A stretch of 64,000 bases of DNA from Thauera phenolivorans (lineage in GTDB: Bacteria; Pseudomonadota; Gammaproteobacteria; Burkholderiales; Rhodocyclaceae), in NCBI RefSeq assembly GCF_001696715.1, contig NZ_MBFM01000006.1, positions 100,484 through 164,483 on the forward strand, in the 5' to 3' direction. The notes beneath the pieces are model-generated. The model was not told where the DNA came from and did no database searches. It worked only from the letters and a program-made list of their open reading frames with translations. Shown piece by piece: positions 18,031-26,962 of this stretch. Numbering within the stretch: position 1 is the stretch's first letter; every line of letters starts with the position of its first letter. The position numbers and the translations under genes are program-made.

Positions 18031-19710
18031 ATGCCGCAACGTACCGCCGTCCCTCGCTCGAACCCCGCCGTCGGCGTGTGCGCATCCGTCCTCCCCGAGC
18101 AGTTGCCCGACGATCCAGCGGCGCTCAAAGCTTTGCTGCTGGCACAGCAGCAGGCGTTCGAGGCACGTGAAGCCGAACGGCAGGCAGCCTTTGATGCCCG
18201 CGAGGCGGAACTGCAAAAGGCCTTCGAGGCGCGCATCCTCGAGATCTACGAGCAACTACGCCTGGCGCGTCGGCGCATGTTCGGGCCCAGCAGCGAATCG
18301 CACGCGGGCCAGGGCTGGCTCTTCGACGAGGCCGAAGCGCTGGCCGCATCCGCACCCGAGGCGGACGACACCGCGACTCTGCCGCCCCCGGCCACCGAGC
18401 CGTCTGGCCAGACCCCGGCCGACGCCGGCAAGAAGAAGGCGCGCGGCAAGCGCAAGCCCTTGCCCATCGAGCTGCCGCGCATCGACGTCATCCATGACGT
18501 CCCCGAGGCCGAGCGCACCTGCGCCTGCGGCACGCCCATGGTCGAGATCGGCCAGGACGTCAGCGAACAGCTCGATATCGTGCCGATGCAGGTGCGCGTG
18601 CTGCGCCACATCAAGAAGCGCTACGGCTGTCCCAAGGGCGACCAGGCGCCCGTCAGCGCCCGCGCCCCGGCGCAGGTGCTACCCAAGAGCAACGCGAGCA
18701 ACGACCTGCTGGCGATGCTGCTCGTCACCAAGTACGTCGATGGGCTGCCGCTGGCGCGTTTCGAGTACGTGCTCGCCCGCGCAGGCGTGCTCGTGCCGCG
18801 CCAGACCCTGGCGCGCTGGGTGATCGGCACCGCACGGGCACTGCAGCCGGTCGCCAACCTGATGCGCGATGTGCTGCTCGGGCACGACGTCATCCACATG
18901 GACGAAACCCCGGTCCAGGTGCTCAAGGAGCCTGGCCGGGCGGCGACCAGCAAGAGCCAGATGTGGGTGCAGCGCGGTGGCCCGCCGGGTAGGCCGGTGA
19001 TTCTCTTCGAGTACGATCCGAGCCGCGCGCAGGCGGTGCCCTTGCGCCTGCTCGAAGGCTGGAAGGGGCATCTGATGGCCGACGGGCTCGAGAGCTACGG
19101 CGCCATTGCCTTCACCGAAGGGGTGACCCGGCTCGGTTGCTGGGTCCATGCACGCCGTCGTTTCGTCGATGCCGGCAAGGTGCTGCCCGAAGGCAAGCGT
19201 GGTCGCGCCCACGAGGCGCTGGCCCTGATCGGCAAGCTCTACGCCATCGAGAAGGAGGCGCGCGAACTGAACGACGCCGAGCGTCTGGCGCTACGCCAGA
19301 GCCGAAGCCGTGCCGTCATCGGTGAGCTTCGCGGTTGGCTCGATCAGGTGCTCCCCACCGTGCCGCCCACCTCGATACTCGGCGGTGCCCTAGGCTACCT
19401 GCATCGGCAGTGGCCGCGACTGACGCGCTACCTCGAGCGCGGCGACCTGCCGATCGACAACAACCCGGCCGAAAACGCCATCCGACCCTTCGTCGTTGGG
19501 AGGAAGGCGTGGCTCTTCTCGGACACCCAGGCCGGCGCGCGTGCCAGCGCGCTCATCTACTCGCTGATCGAGACCGCCAAGGCCAACAACGTCGAGCCGT
19601 ACCTGTGGCTGCGCCACGTACTGCGCGCCTTGCCTACCGCGACCACCGTCGAACACTTCGAGGCCCTCCTGCCCTGGAGTCTCAAGGCTGAGCAGTTGAT
19701 CACAGCGTAG
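18031..19710 (+). CDS. tnpC: IS66 transposase TnpC
   Basis: 559 residues, full length. An N-terminal coiled coil rich in AREAE repeats and the LARRRMFGPSSE leucine-zipper region lead to a zinc-finger-like CACGTPM and then the DDE core: VIHMDETPVQVL (first Asp), LMADGLESYGAI (second Asp) and DNNPAENAIRPFVVGRKAWLF (Glu). The ATG at 18031 is preferred; another in-frame ATG at 18010 would add seven residues. No disruption is seen, so the element may be active. Confidence 0.94.
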   Translation: MPQRTAVPRSNPAVGVCASVLPEQLPDDPAALKALLLAQQQAFEAREAERQAAFDAREAELQKAFEARILEIYEQLRLARRRMFGPSSESHAGQGWLFDEAEALAASAPEADDTATLPPPATEPSGQTPADAGKKKARGKRKPLPIELPRIDVIHDVPEAERTCACGTPMVEIGQDVSEQLDIVPMQVRVLRHIKKRYGCPKGDQAPVSARAPAQVLPKSNASNDLLAMLLVTKYVDGLPLARFEYVLARAGVLVPRQTLARWVIGTARALQPVANLMRDVLLGHDVIHMDETPVQVLKEPGRAATSKSQMWVQRGGPPGRPVILFEYDPSRAQAVPLRLLEGWKGHLMADGLESYGAIAFTEGVTRLGCWVHARRRFVDAGKVLPEGKRGRAHEALALIGKLYAIEKEARELNDAERLALRQSRSRAVIGELRGWLDQVLPTVPPTSILGGALGYLHRQWPRLTRYLERGDLPIDNNPAENAIRPFVVGRKAWLFSDTQAGARASALIYSLIETAKANNVEPYLWLRHVLRALPTATTVEHFEALLPWSLKAEQLITA

Positions 19711-19887
19711 CGAGCCCCGGAAGGATGGGGTTCGTGGAGCGCTTACAATTGAAGTACTGAGCACGCTCACCCAAGCCAGCCGGTTCCACTGACCCCGATG
19801 ATCGCTTTTTCCGCTTCTACCGCTGTTTTTCGAGGCCTTTCAGGCCCCGAGCGCCCATTTTCGGGCGCAGCGGGCGGATTTCGCCCA

Positions 19888-20838
19888 TCAAGTCATCAAG
19901 GCGCGCCTCGCAAGATAAAGATTGGTCAGACCGATCAACGAGAACACCTGTGCGGCGTTCTTCGCGATCCCCTTGTAGCGCACCTTCGTGTAGCCGAACT
20001 GGCGCTTGATGACGCGCAAGACATGCTCCACCCGCGCGCGGATCGAGGACATCTTGTGGTTGAAACGCTTGTTCGCCTCGGTCAGCGGGTGCTGCTTGCT
20101 GGCCTTGAGCGAGACGCCCCAGAACAGGCCCGCCTTGCGCGCGACGCGCTTGAGCTTGTTGTTCACGTACCCCTTGTCGCCGAACACCGCCCGGTCATCC
20201 TCACGCACCAGATGCGGCAATTGGTTGATGTCCGAGACGTTGGCAGGCGTCACCGAAACGGTATGCACGAGCCCGGAATTGACGTCGGCGCCCACATGAA
20301 CCTTCATGCCGAAGTACCACTGGTTGCCCTTCTTGGTCTGATGCATCTCGGGGTCGCGCTTGCGTTCCTGGTTCTTCGTCGAGGGCGGCGCATGGATGAT
20401 CGTGGCGTCGACCATCGTGCCGCCCTTGAGCAAGAGACCACGCTGATCGAGCGTGTCGTTGATGATGTTCATCATCTGCGAGGTCAGTGCGTGCTTCTCG
20501 AGCAGGTGGCGGAACTTGAGGATCGTCGTCTCGTCGGGCATCGCGTCGTCGGTGAGGTCCAGCCCAGCAAAGCGGCGCATCGACTCGACCTCGTAGAGCG
20601 CATCTTCCATCGCCGGATCCGACAGCGCGTACCACTGCTGCATGAAGTAGATCCGCAACATCGTCGAGAGCGGCATCGGCGGGCGACCACGCCGGCCCGT
20701 CGTCGGGTAGTGCGGCTCGATCACAGCCAGCAGCGCTGTCCAAGGCACCACGGCCTCCATCTCGGCCAGGAAACGCTCCCGACGAGTCTGTTTCTTCTTT
20801 CGTTCGAAGGCCAGCGAGGCGAAGGTCGTTTGCTTCAT
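19888..20838 (-). CDS. IS5-family transposase
   Basis: 316 residues, full length. It has the DDE_Tnp_1 layout of the IS5 subgroup: RRGRPPMPLSTMLRIYFMQQWY, MPDETTILKFRHLLE, GTMVDATIIHAP (first Asp), VFGDKGYVNNK (second Asp) and ARVEHVLRVIKRQFGYTKVRY (Glu). The start MKQTTFASLAFERKKKQTRRE is typical. Inside the ICE remnant, oriented against the ICE genes. Confidence 0.95.
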   Translation of the reverse strand: MKQTTFASLAFERKKKQTRRERFLAEMEAVVPWTALLAVIEPHYPTTGRRGRPPMPLSTMLRIYFMQQWYALSDPAMEDALYEVESMRRFAGLDLTDDAMPDETTILKFRHLLEKHALTSQMMNIINDTLDQRGLLLKGGTMVDATIIHAPPSTKNQERKRDPEMHQTKKGNQWYFGMKVHVGADVNSGLVHTVSVTPANVSDINQLPHLVREDDRAVFGDKGYVNNKLKRVARKAGLFWGVSLKASKQHPLTEANKRFNHKMSSIRARVEHVLRVIKRQFGYTKVRYKGIAKNAAQVFSLIGLTNLYLARRALMT

Positions 20839-20896
20839 GGTGGCAGCGCGGGTTATGACCTCAGTATTTTACCGGCTCTGAATAGATCAGAGGTTC
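19888..20896 (-). mobile_element. IS5-family element, ends not fully resolved
   Basis: The transposase is intact. On the right, GCTCTGAatagaTCAGAGG at about 20873-20891 looks like the terminal palindrome of many IS5-group elements. I could not find its partner in the 141 bases between the transposase stop and the IS66 end, so the left end may have been lost when IS66 arrived. Two hairpins (GGCCTttcAGGCC and GCGCCCattttcGGGCGC, about 19834-19870) follow the transposase gene and may end its transcript. Confidence 0.7.
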
Positions 20897-21691
20897 CCTA
20901 ATGGCTAGAGGGGCTGATGTCGAGGTGGTCGGAGACCGGTCGGATGGTGGCATGTCACTAAGTTCCAACGGACCAGTCAAGGAATACTGCCGCTGGTCCG
21001 TCGGCACGGGCCGATTGACAGACTGGAGTCGCTCCTGTCGTTCCTTTTTCCAGAGGCTTCGAGATCGCGGGCGCGCCGCGCATAATATTGGGCAGTCGAC
21101 GCTGTTCTGTCCAATAGGAAGGGCCGTCATACATCCCATACATATTTTTTCCAGCGGTAGCGGTAACAGAGTTGCCCGGGAACGGCCGGTTCGCTTGGGA
21201 AAGAGTCGCCCATCCTTCGCTTCAGCGACCGTCAGGTCAGGGTCGTTAGGGTGAATTGGAAATCCCAGCAGACGGTCATCCCCTTCGCATGCAGCCAAGC
21301 AGAATCGAAGGACCGAACTGGCCGACGACTTGACCCATGGTCATAACCGTCGACCGACTGGTTCCCGATCGCTTGTCTGACATTCGCACCCGCCCATTTC
21401 TTGCAGCCGAAAGGTCTCGCCCAGGCTGTCGAACCTCGCTACAGCGAACTGGGGCGACGGTATTGATGGCCGACTCGCTCCTCAGGGCATTGGCGCCAGG
21501 CAGCCAAACAAGGGCACACCGCGAGGCGGTTTTTCGCTTCGGCCCATTGATCGCCTGAAGCAATCTGCCCCCATGTCCGTCGGCGATGCCGACAACATGC
21601 CCAGGTAGCCAGGATCTTCAAGGCTATGGTGCGTTGCGACGCACAGATCCGTCTCTTCGCCATGCCGCTTGCGGCGCTTTCGTCCACCCCT
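20897..21691. other. 795-bp gap after the IS5 element without a recognised gene
   Basis: Several short frames exist on both strands (for example 21298 down to 20861, minus), but none has a convincing ribosome site or a recognisable motif, and some run through the IS end. The stretch is lower in GC than the neighbours and probably is leftover ICE sequence. A short hairpin marks the approach to the next gene. Confidence 0.4.
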
Positions 21692-21708
21692 GGGGCAGCA
21701 ACTGCCCC
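21692..21708 (+). repeat. GC-rich hairpin upstream of the 21749 gene
   Basis: GGGGCAG CAA CTGCCCC is a perfect 7-bp stem with a 3-nt loop, 40 bases before the start codon and without a T-run. It is the third of the recurrent ICE leader hairpins. Confidence 0.65.
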
Positions 21709-21748
21709 GGCGGGCCGTGCTGTCCCCGATTCCTTCGAGGACAACACC

Positions 21749-22405
21749 ATGCCTGCGACCCATCCTTCCAGGACGCTGTACCGCATCGACGAGTGCCCCG
21801 ACCTCATGGCCGACTGCTGCGTGGGTGACGAGCACGGCAACCTGGTCTTCCTGTCCGTCTGGGCGCGCGACACCGCCGTCCAGGAGTTTCTGGCTCGCCT
21901 GACCCTCGGGCGCGATGCGCAGGGGTTGGACCAGTTCCATGTCATCACCGACCAGGGTGCAAGCGTCCCACTCTTCGTCGGCAACGTCGAGAACCTGGAG
22001 AAGCGCATTACCCGCGCCTACCGCCGCACGCTGTTCGGCTCGCTGACCAACGTGTGGCTGTTCGACCGTCGCGCCGTGAAGCCGGACAAGGCAAACGCCA
22101 GCGCGCTGGCGCTGCTCCCGCGCGAGTCTGCACAGCGGGTCGACCGGCTGTGGTCGCTCGTGCGCGACACCTGCCCGCTGCCGCTGCTCGATCACTGGCG
22201 CGACATCGTGCTGGATCTGTTGCATGCGCGGTCGATGCTGACCCGTCTTCCGTTTGCCCTCGGGCCATTGGAAGGCCATCGGCTTGCCATCGATGTGCCG
22301 GCGCTGACCCAGGCGCTGGGCGGCTTGATCCGCAGCAACGTGCTCACCACGGAGGCCTTCGGGTACCCGATCACCTCCGACCTGCCGCTCGAAGCGGTGG
22401 CCTGA
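21749..22405 (+). CDS. Conserved ICE accessory protein of unknown function
   Basis: 218 residues, no signal peptide or membrane helix. Recognisable stretches are YRIDECPDLMADCCVGDEHGNLVFLSVW, FVGNVENLEKRITRAYRRTLFGSLTNVWLF and RSMLTRLPFALGPLEGHRL. I know no function; it sits directly before the DUF6094 gene, as expected for an ICE accessory block. The ATG at 21749 is preceded by GAGG at 21737-21740. Upstream in-frame sequence contains the leader hairpin, arguing against a longer start. Confidence 0.65.
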   Translation: MPATHPSRTLYRIDECPDLMADCCVGDEHGNLVFLSVWARDTAVQEFLARLTLGRDAQGLDQFHVITDQGASVPLFVGNVENLEKRITRAYRRTLFGSLTNVWLFDRRAVKPDKANASALALLPRESAQRVDRLWSLVRDTCPLPLLDHWRDIVLDLLHARSMLTRLPFALGPLEGHRLAIDVPALTQALGGLIRSNVLTTEAFGYPITSDLPLEAVA

Positions 22406-22472
22406 AGTCTCCCCACCGGACGTGCCCACGCGCAGGTCCGCTTCCCTCCATCGACATGCCCAGGAGATTCCC

Positions 22473-23582
22473 ATGGCACTCATGTTCCCGCGGCTCGCCC
22501 GCAATTTCGTGAAGAACGGGTACTTCCCCACCGATGAATCCACGCTCGAAAGAGCGCTCGCCGCACTGGCGCCCGCCGACGGCCCGCTGTGCATCCTCGA
22601 TCCCTGCGCCGGCGAAGGCGTGGCGATCGCCGAAGCCGCCCACGCCCTCGGGCGTGAGCAGGTTCAGGCCTTCGCCGTCGAGTACGACGCCGAACGTGCC
22701 CGCCACGCACGGCAACTGGTCGATCGCTGCATCCACGGCGACCTGATGGACACCCTGATCTCGCGCCAGTCCTTCGGGCTGCTGTGGCTCAACCCGCCCT
22801 ATGGCGACCTGAGCAAGGACGTGAACGGCAACATCGGCTATCAGGGCCAGGGCCGTGCGCGGCTGGAGAAGCTCTTCTACCAGCGCGCGCTGCCGCTGCT
22901 GCAGTATGGCGGCATGCTGATCTTCATCGTGCCGTCCTACGTGCTCGACGCCGAGCTGGTCGGATGGCTGACGCGCCACTTCGCCGATCTGCGCATCTAC
23001 CGTGCGGTGGAAACGCAGTTCAGGCAGGTGGTGGTCTTCGGTCGCCGGGTTCGCCAGCGCGACCAGGCGTCGGAGTCGGCCAAGGCCGCGCGTGGTCTGC
23101 TGCTGCAGATCGGGCAAGACGAGACGCAGGCCGAGGAATTGCCGCTCGAATGGCCGTTCCTGCCGTACACCGTCCCCGTCAGTCCGGCCGAGCCGGAGCA
23201 CTTCTATCGCGTGACGATGGAGCCCGAGCAGTTCGCCGATGAAGTCGGCCGGCTTCAAGGACTCTGGCCGGCGCTCGAGACGCACCTAGCTGCTGCACAG
23301 CAGTCGCTGCGGCCACCTGCGCGGGCCTTGTCGCACTGGCATCTCGCCCTGGCTCTGGCCGCGGGCGCGATCTCCGGCGCGGTGAGGTCCAGGACCGGGC
23401 GTGTGCTCGTCGCCAAAGGTGATACCCACAAGGAGAAGATGCTCCAGACGGAATACACCGAACGCGACGACGGCTCCGTGGCCGAGACGCGCATCCTCAC
23501 CGACAAGTTTGTGCCGGTCATTCGTGCATGGGACTTGACGCTGGGCTCGCCCACGTGGGGCGAAGTGCTGACCATCCGCTGA
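22473..23582 (+). CDS. DUF6094 protein, adenine methyltransferase-like
   Basis: 369 residues. The N-terminal half has class I SAM-dependent methyltransferase motifs: ILDPCAGEGVAIAEAA (motif I, residues ~47-60) and LLWLNPPYGDLS (motif IV NPPY, residues ~107-118), which is the arrangement of N6-adenine DNA methyltransferases. The C-terminal half (DDGSVAETRILTDKFVPVI) is specific to the ICE family DUF6094. It may modify element DNA or act as an anti-restriction function, but activity is not shown. AGGAG at 22462-22466 sets the start. A weaker hairpin CGGAC/GTCCG (22417-22440) lies upstream. Confidence 0.8.
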   Translation: MALMFPRLARNFVKNGYFPTDESTLERALAALAPADGPLCILDPCAGEGVAIAEAAHALGREQVQAFAVEYDAERARHARQLVDRCIHGDLMDTLISRQSFGLLWLNPPYGDLSKDVNGNIGYQGQGRARLEKLFYQRALPLLQYGGMLIFIVPSYVLDAELVGWLTRHFADLRIYRAVETQFRQVVVFGRRVRQRDQASESAKAARGLLLQIGQDETQAEELPLEWPFLPYTVPVSPAEPEHFYRVTMEPEQFADEVGRLQGLWPALETHLAAAQQSLRPPARALSHWHLALALAAGAISGAVRSRTGRVLVAKGDTHKEKMLQTEYTERDDGSVAETRILTDKFVPVIRAWDLTLGSPTWGEVLTIR

Positions 23583-23616
23583 TCGCTGTTCCCTGACGGT
23601 TCGCCGTCATGCTTTT

Positions 23617-23649
23617 CACCCACCGGGGTCACGTTGCCCCGATGGGGTG
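23617..23649 (+). repeat. GC-rich hairpin upstream of the chimeric gene
   Basis: CACCC and CGGGG arms pair with CCCCG and GGGTG around an 8-nt loop, 33 bases before the ATG at 23683. It is the fourth strong ICE leader hairpin. Confidence 0.6.
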
Positions 23650-23682
23650 CCGTGGCCCTCTTTTCCGAAAGGAGAAACCACC

Positions 23683-24462
23683 ATGGCACTCGCAGTCCTC
23701 AACCTCGCATCACAAGCACGCTTTTCGCCCGGGCAGGTGGTCATGACCGCTGGCGTCGACGAGCTGGTCCGACAGGGCCGGCTCAATCCCACGCCGTACC
23801 TGCGCCGCCATCTTCATGGCGACTGGGGCGGCCTTTGCGACGACGATTGGCAACTGAACGACGCCGCGCTGAAGTCCGGCGACCGCGTGTTGGGCGAACG
23901 CGAGCAGCGCACCTGCGAAAACTGCACGAAGACCCAGACCACGCCTGGCGTCGGGCTGACGCCAATGATCCAGGAAGAGTACGAGACCAAGCTGCTGGTG
24001 TTGCAGGAGTTGGTATCGGGCGCCCGACCGACGACGCCGACCAATCTCGACGCGGCCGGCAGCAGCTCGCTGCCAATCACCCGCGGCGTGATCGAGGCCC
24101 TGCGTGACGAACCCGATCAGGACGTGCTGGGCAAGCGCCTGGCGTCGGAGGCGGCGCTGTCGAGCGTGCTGGAGAAGGCCTTGCTGCTGCAACGCACGTT
24201 GCTGACCGGCAAGAAGGAGCCGAACGTTGCTGCCAACGAACTGGCCGTGCGGGCAGTCGACCAGGAGAGCAGGGCGCTGGAGCAGGAGATCGACAACCTC
24301 AAGACTGAGCTGGAGCTGCGCCGCACGCTGGCCGGTAACGCGGCGATGGCGATCGTCCAGCGCCACAGCACCCGCGCTGCCGGCTCGCGCGGCGTCTTCG
24401 AGGGCGACACCCTGCGCGACCGGCTGCGGGAAGTCCAGAAGCCGCGGAGCGTTACGCCATGA
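23683..24462 (+). CDS. Chimeric gene: small ICE protein N-terminus fused to PFL_4711-like transfer protein C-terminus
   Basis: 259 residues. Residues 1-72 (SPGQVVMTAGVDELV, LRRHLHGDWGGLCDDDWQLND) match a family of ~115-residue plasmid/ICE proteins. From about residue 73 the text REQRTCENCTKTQTTPGVGLTP, EEYETKLLVLQELVSG and SEAALSSVLEKALLLQRTLL is the C-terminal half of the integrating conjugative element protein PFL_4711 (TIGR03755) family, which normally starts with a signal peptide. Both families appear to share RVLGE at the joint, so a deletion through short homology is likely. The hybrid has no signal peptide and is probably nonfunctional for transfer. AGGAG precedes the start. Confidence 0.7.
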   Translation: MALAVLNLASQARFSPGQVVMTAGVDELVRQGRLNPTPYLRRHLHGDWGGLCDDDWQLNDAALKSGDRVLGEREQRTCENCTKTQTTPGVGLTPMIQEEYETKLLVLQELVSGARPTTPTNLDAAGSSSLPITRGVIEALRDEPDQDVLGKRLASEAALSSVLEKALLLQRTLLTGKKEPNVAANELAVRAVDQESRALEQEIDNLKTELELRRTLAGNAAMAIVQRHSTRAAGSRGVFEGDTLRDRLREVQKPRSVTP

Positions 24463-24812
24463 GCCGGGTGAGCTGGCGGCGGTTGCCTTGGCTGTTCAAG
24501 CGCCGCGTTGGTGTTGGGCTGCTGTGCACCCTGTTGGTGGTGGCTGTCGCGGCGGTGGTGAACATCGCCGGCATCCACATGATCGGCGGTTTCGAGGACT
24601 GGCAGCACTGGCTGCAGGCGCACGCCGGCCACTTCTTTGTGTGGCGGCTTGGCCTCTACGGGGCGACGGCGTACGGCTGGTGGTGGATGCGTCGGCGCCT
24701 GTTGCGGCGGGAGCCGTCCCGCGAGACGCGTCAGCGGCTGCTCCGGACGGAGATCGCCGTCGTGATTGCCGTGGTCGCACTGGAAGCCAGCCAAGCGTTA
24801 CGGCATGGCTGA
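24459..24812 (+). CDS. Small ICE membrane protein next to TraG
   Basis: 117 residues with hydrophobic segments at about 18-40 (GLLCTLLVVAVAAVVNIAGIH), 62-75 and 93-110, so two or three inner-membrane helices. It overlaps the preceding gene by ATGA and precedes the TraG-like gene by 15 bases, the usual place of a small unnamed protein between PFL_4711 and TraG in this ICE class. Function unknown. Confidence 0.7.
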   Translation: MSRVSWRRLPWLFKRRVGVGLLCTLLVVAVAAVVNIAGIHMIGGFEDWQHWLQAHAGHFFVWRLGLYGATAYGWWWMRRRLLRREPSRETRQRLLRTEIAVVIAVVALEASQALRHG

Positions 24813-24827
24813 GATCAGGAAGCGGGC

Positions 24828-26357
24828 ATGACGCTCTACACCACGGACTACCTGGAGTATTACCTGACTCTGCTGGCCTGGGTGGTCAGCAATGGCATCT
24901 GGAACATCCTCGTTGCCAGCGGCGTGTTCGCGCTGCCCTTCGTGGCGATCGTGATCCAGGAATGGCTCAAGGCCCGCAGCGAAGGCGCGGATGAGGGGAA
25001 CAAGGGCGTGCTGTCGTCGATGCGCATCGAGAACCGGGTGTGGGTGGCGATCGTGGTCATCCTGTTCGCCGGCATCCCGTTCGTCCCGGTGGATCTCGCC
25101 ACGATCAAGTTCGACACCACGCGCTCCGCGCAATGTCAGGTCAGCGTCCCGCTGCCCAACGACACGGGCTGGGCCAACGTCTACACCACGCTCGACAACC
25201 AGAGTGCGCTGGTGCCGGTGTGGTGGTTCTTCATGCATTCCATCTCGAAGGCGGTCACGGGCGCCGCGGTGGCAGCGATTCCCTGCGGCAACGACCTGCG
25301 TCAGATCCGCATGGATGTCGATGCCACGCGGATCGATGATCCGGTGCTGGCACAGGAGGTCGCCGATTTCACGCATGACTGCTACGGGCCGTCGCGCGCA
25401 AAGCTGTTCATGAGTCGTCCGACGCTTTCCGAGGAGCAGTTGAACGACGTCAGCTGGATCGGATCGAGTTACTTCCTCGACACGCCCGGCTTCTATGACA
25501 CCTATCGCTCGAAAACTCCGCGCACGGCCTGGCCCTACGACGCGACCCGCGATGCAGGGTTGGCACAGGTGGACAGCGGCGGCGGCTATCCGTCCTGCCG
25601 GCAGTGGTGGGCCGATGGCGATCAGGGACTGCGCGGCCGGCTTCTGGCACAGGTCGCCCCGGATCTGCTGACCCGCATCGGGCGCTGGGTGGGCTTCCTG
25701 TCGCAAGGCGAGGTCAATGACGCGGTGATCCGCGCCGTCGTCTCACCGCGGCAGCAGAAGATGAACCAGGGCGCCATCTACACCGACTACGGCGGCCAGA
25801 TCGACAAGACGCTGCCAAACTTCGTCACACGCGGCGCGGGCGAGTTGGGGATGACCGTTGGCGCGCTGGGCTTCTTTCCCGCGATGGACGTGGTGCGCCA
25901 GGCGCTGCCGATGGTTCTGACGATGCTCAAGATGGCGCTCGTCATCTGCATCCCGCTGGTGCTGATCATCGGCACCTACGACCTGAAGACGGCGGTGACC
26001 GTCAGCTGCGTCCAGTTCGCGCTGTTCTTCGTGGATTTCTGGTTCCAGCTTGCGCGCTGGATCGACAGCACGCTCCTGGACGCGCTTTACGGCCGGGGGT
26101 TTGGCGCGGACAGGCCGCACGCCAACTTCGATCCATTGATCGGCCTGAACAATGCGTTCGGTGACATGCTGCTGAACTTCGTCATGGCGATGATGTTCAT
26201 CGTGTTGCCGACGTTTTGGGTGATGGCACTGGCCTGGGCTGGTGTACGGGCAGGCAACATTCTTGGAGCGCTTACCGTCGCTACCGGCGACGCAAAGGCG
26301 GCTGGCGGTGGTGGCTCTCGCCTTGCGATGACGGCAGCGAAAGGCGCTGCCAAGTAA
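24828..26357 (+). CDS. TraG-like conjugal transfer protein (N-terminal TraG family, ICE type)
   Basis: 509 residues, membrane protein. It starts TTDYLEYYLTLLAWVVSNGIWNILV, with helices near the N-terminus and a second cluster at about 350-390 and 440-480 (MVLTMLKMALVICIPLVLIIGTY; MAMMFIVLPTFWVMALAWAG). This is the ICE version of the TraG N-terminal family, implicated in mating-pair stabilisation at the inner membrane. It appears full length, but the rest of the mating machinery is missing from the window. A GGAAGCGGGC stretch precedes the ATG. Confidence 0.85.
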   Translation: MTLYTTDYLEYYLTLLAWVVSNGIWNILVASGVFALPFVAIVIQEWLKARSEGADEGNKGVLSSMRIENRVWVAIVVILFAGIPFVPVDLATIKFDTTRSAQCQVSVPLPNDTGWANVYTTLDNQSALVPVWWFFMHSISKAVTGAAVAAIPCGNDLRQIRMDVDATRIDDPVLAQEVADFTHDCYGPSRAKLFMSRPTLSEEQLNDVSWIGSSYFLDTPGFYDTYRSKTPRTAWPYDATRDAGLAQVDSGGGYPSCRQWWADGDQGLRGRLLAQVAPDLLTRIGRWVGFLSQGEVNDAVIRAVVSPRQQKMNQGAIYTDYGGQIDKTLPNFVTRGAGELGMTVGALGFFPAMDVVRQALPMVLTMLKMALVICIPLVLIIGTYDLKTAVTVSCVQFALFFVDFWFQLARWIDSTLLDALYGRGFGADRPHANFDPLIGLNNAFGDMLLNFVMAMMFIVLPTFWVMALAWAGVRAGNILGALTVATGDAKAAGGGGSRLAMTAAKGAAK

Positions 26358-26384
26358 GGGCACTCACTCGCGCCGCTGCGATAG

Positions 26385-26753
26385 CTACGGCTCGTCGGGG
26401 TCGCCCGTGTCGTGGCGCCACTCATTCTTGTCGTACAGACCAAAGCCGCCGTGCCCTTCGCGCCATTCCGGCTGGCACTCATCGTCGTAATCGACGTTCC
26501 GTGCGAGCCATGCAGCGACCACGGCAAAGACCAGCAGCAGGGCCAGCCAGAACGCGGAGTAGAGCAACGCACCGAGGACGGCGAGCTTGATGATCCAGAG
26601 CACCGTCGAGGTCGCGCCCGCAGGCACCCCGCGCGTCACCAGCCAGCCGGCGACACGCTGCTCGCGGCGCAGGTATCCACGCCAGGCACGGCCAGCCCCC
26701 CGGCCCAGCCGGAGGCTCCAGCGCTCGTTGTGCGTGTTGGTGGTCATGCTCAT
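26385..26753 (-). CDS. DUF3742 family ICE protein
   Basis: 122 residues, convergent with the TraG-like gene, 27 bases apart, as in related ICEs. It has an N-terminal basic region (WSLRLGRGAGRAWRGYLRREQRVAGW), one or two membrane helices around residues 46-76 and an acidic C-terminus with GLYDKNEWRHDTGDPDEP. Function unknown. The start at 26753 (MSMTTNTHNERW) was chosen over a longer frame that lacks homology. Confidence 0.8.
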   Translation of the reverse strand: MSMTTNTHNERWSLRLGRGAGRAWRGYLRREQRVAGWLVTRGVPAGATSTVLWIIKLAVLGALLYSAFWLALLLVFAVVAAWLARNVDYDDECQPEWREGHGGFGLYDKNEWRHDTGDPDEP

Positions 26754-26962
26754 GTGCCTCGGCTTCAGTGTTGCCTCACCTCGCGGAGTGGCCGGTCGTG
26801 GCTTGCCCTCCAGCATAGACTGCGATCAGGAGGGGCGGGTTGCGGCTGGCAGAGCCGGGTTGGCTCGGGTCGCAGGTCGATTAGATTCTGCGATGGAAAT
26901 CAAACGTTATGCTACTTTCCCTGCACGTTCTTGCGATAGCTCTAGGGATTGATTGGATTCCG

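Larger units (their letters stand above)
17250..19746 (+). mobile_element. IS66-family insertion sequence, complete
   Basis: Perfect 26-bp terminal inverted repeats: the left copy at 17250-17275 starts GTAAGCGCTCCACGAACCCC, and its exact reverse complement is at 19721-19746. The 2497-bp element carries tnpA, tnpB and tnpC in the standard order. The 8-bp flanks (GAAGGACG and AATTGAAG) do not match, so there is no target duplication. That suggests a later rearrangement at one end. Confidence 0.95.

Noticed and set aside
20861-21298. 145-codon minus-strand frame after the IS5 element as a gene
   Set aside because: It overlaps the IS end, lacks a ribosome site, and its composition changes along its length; no motif is recognised.
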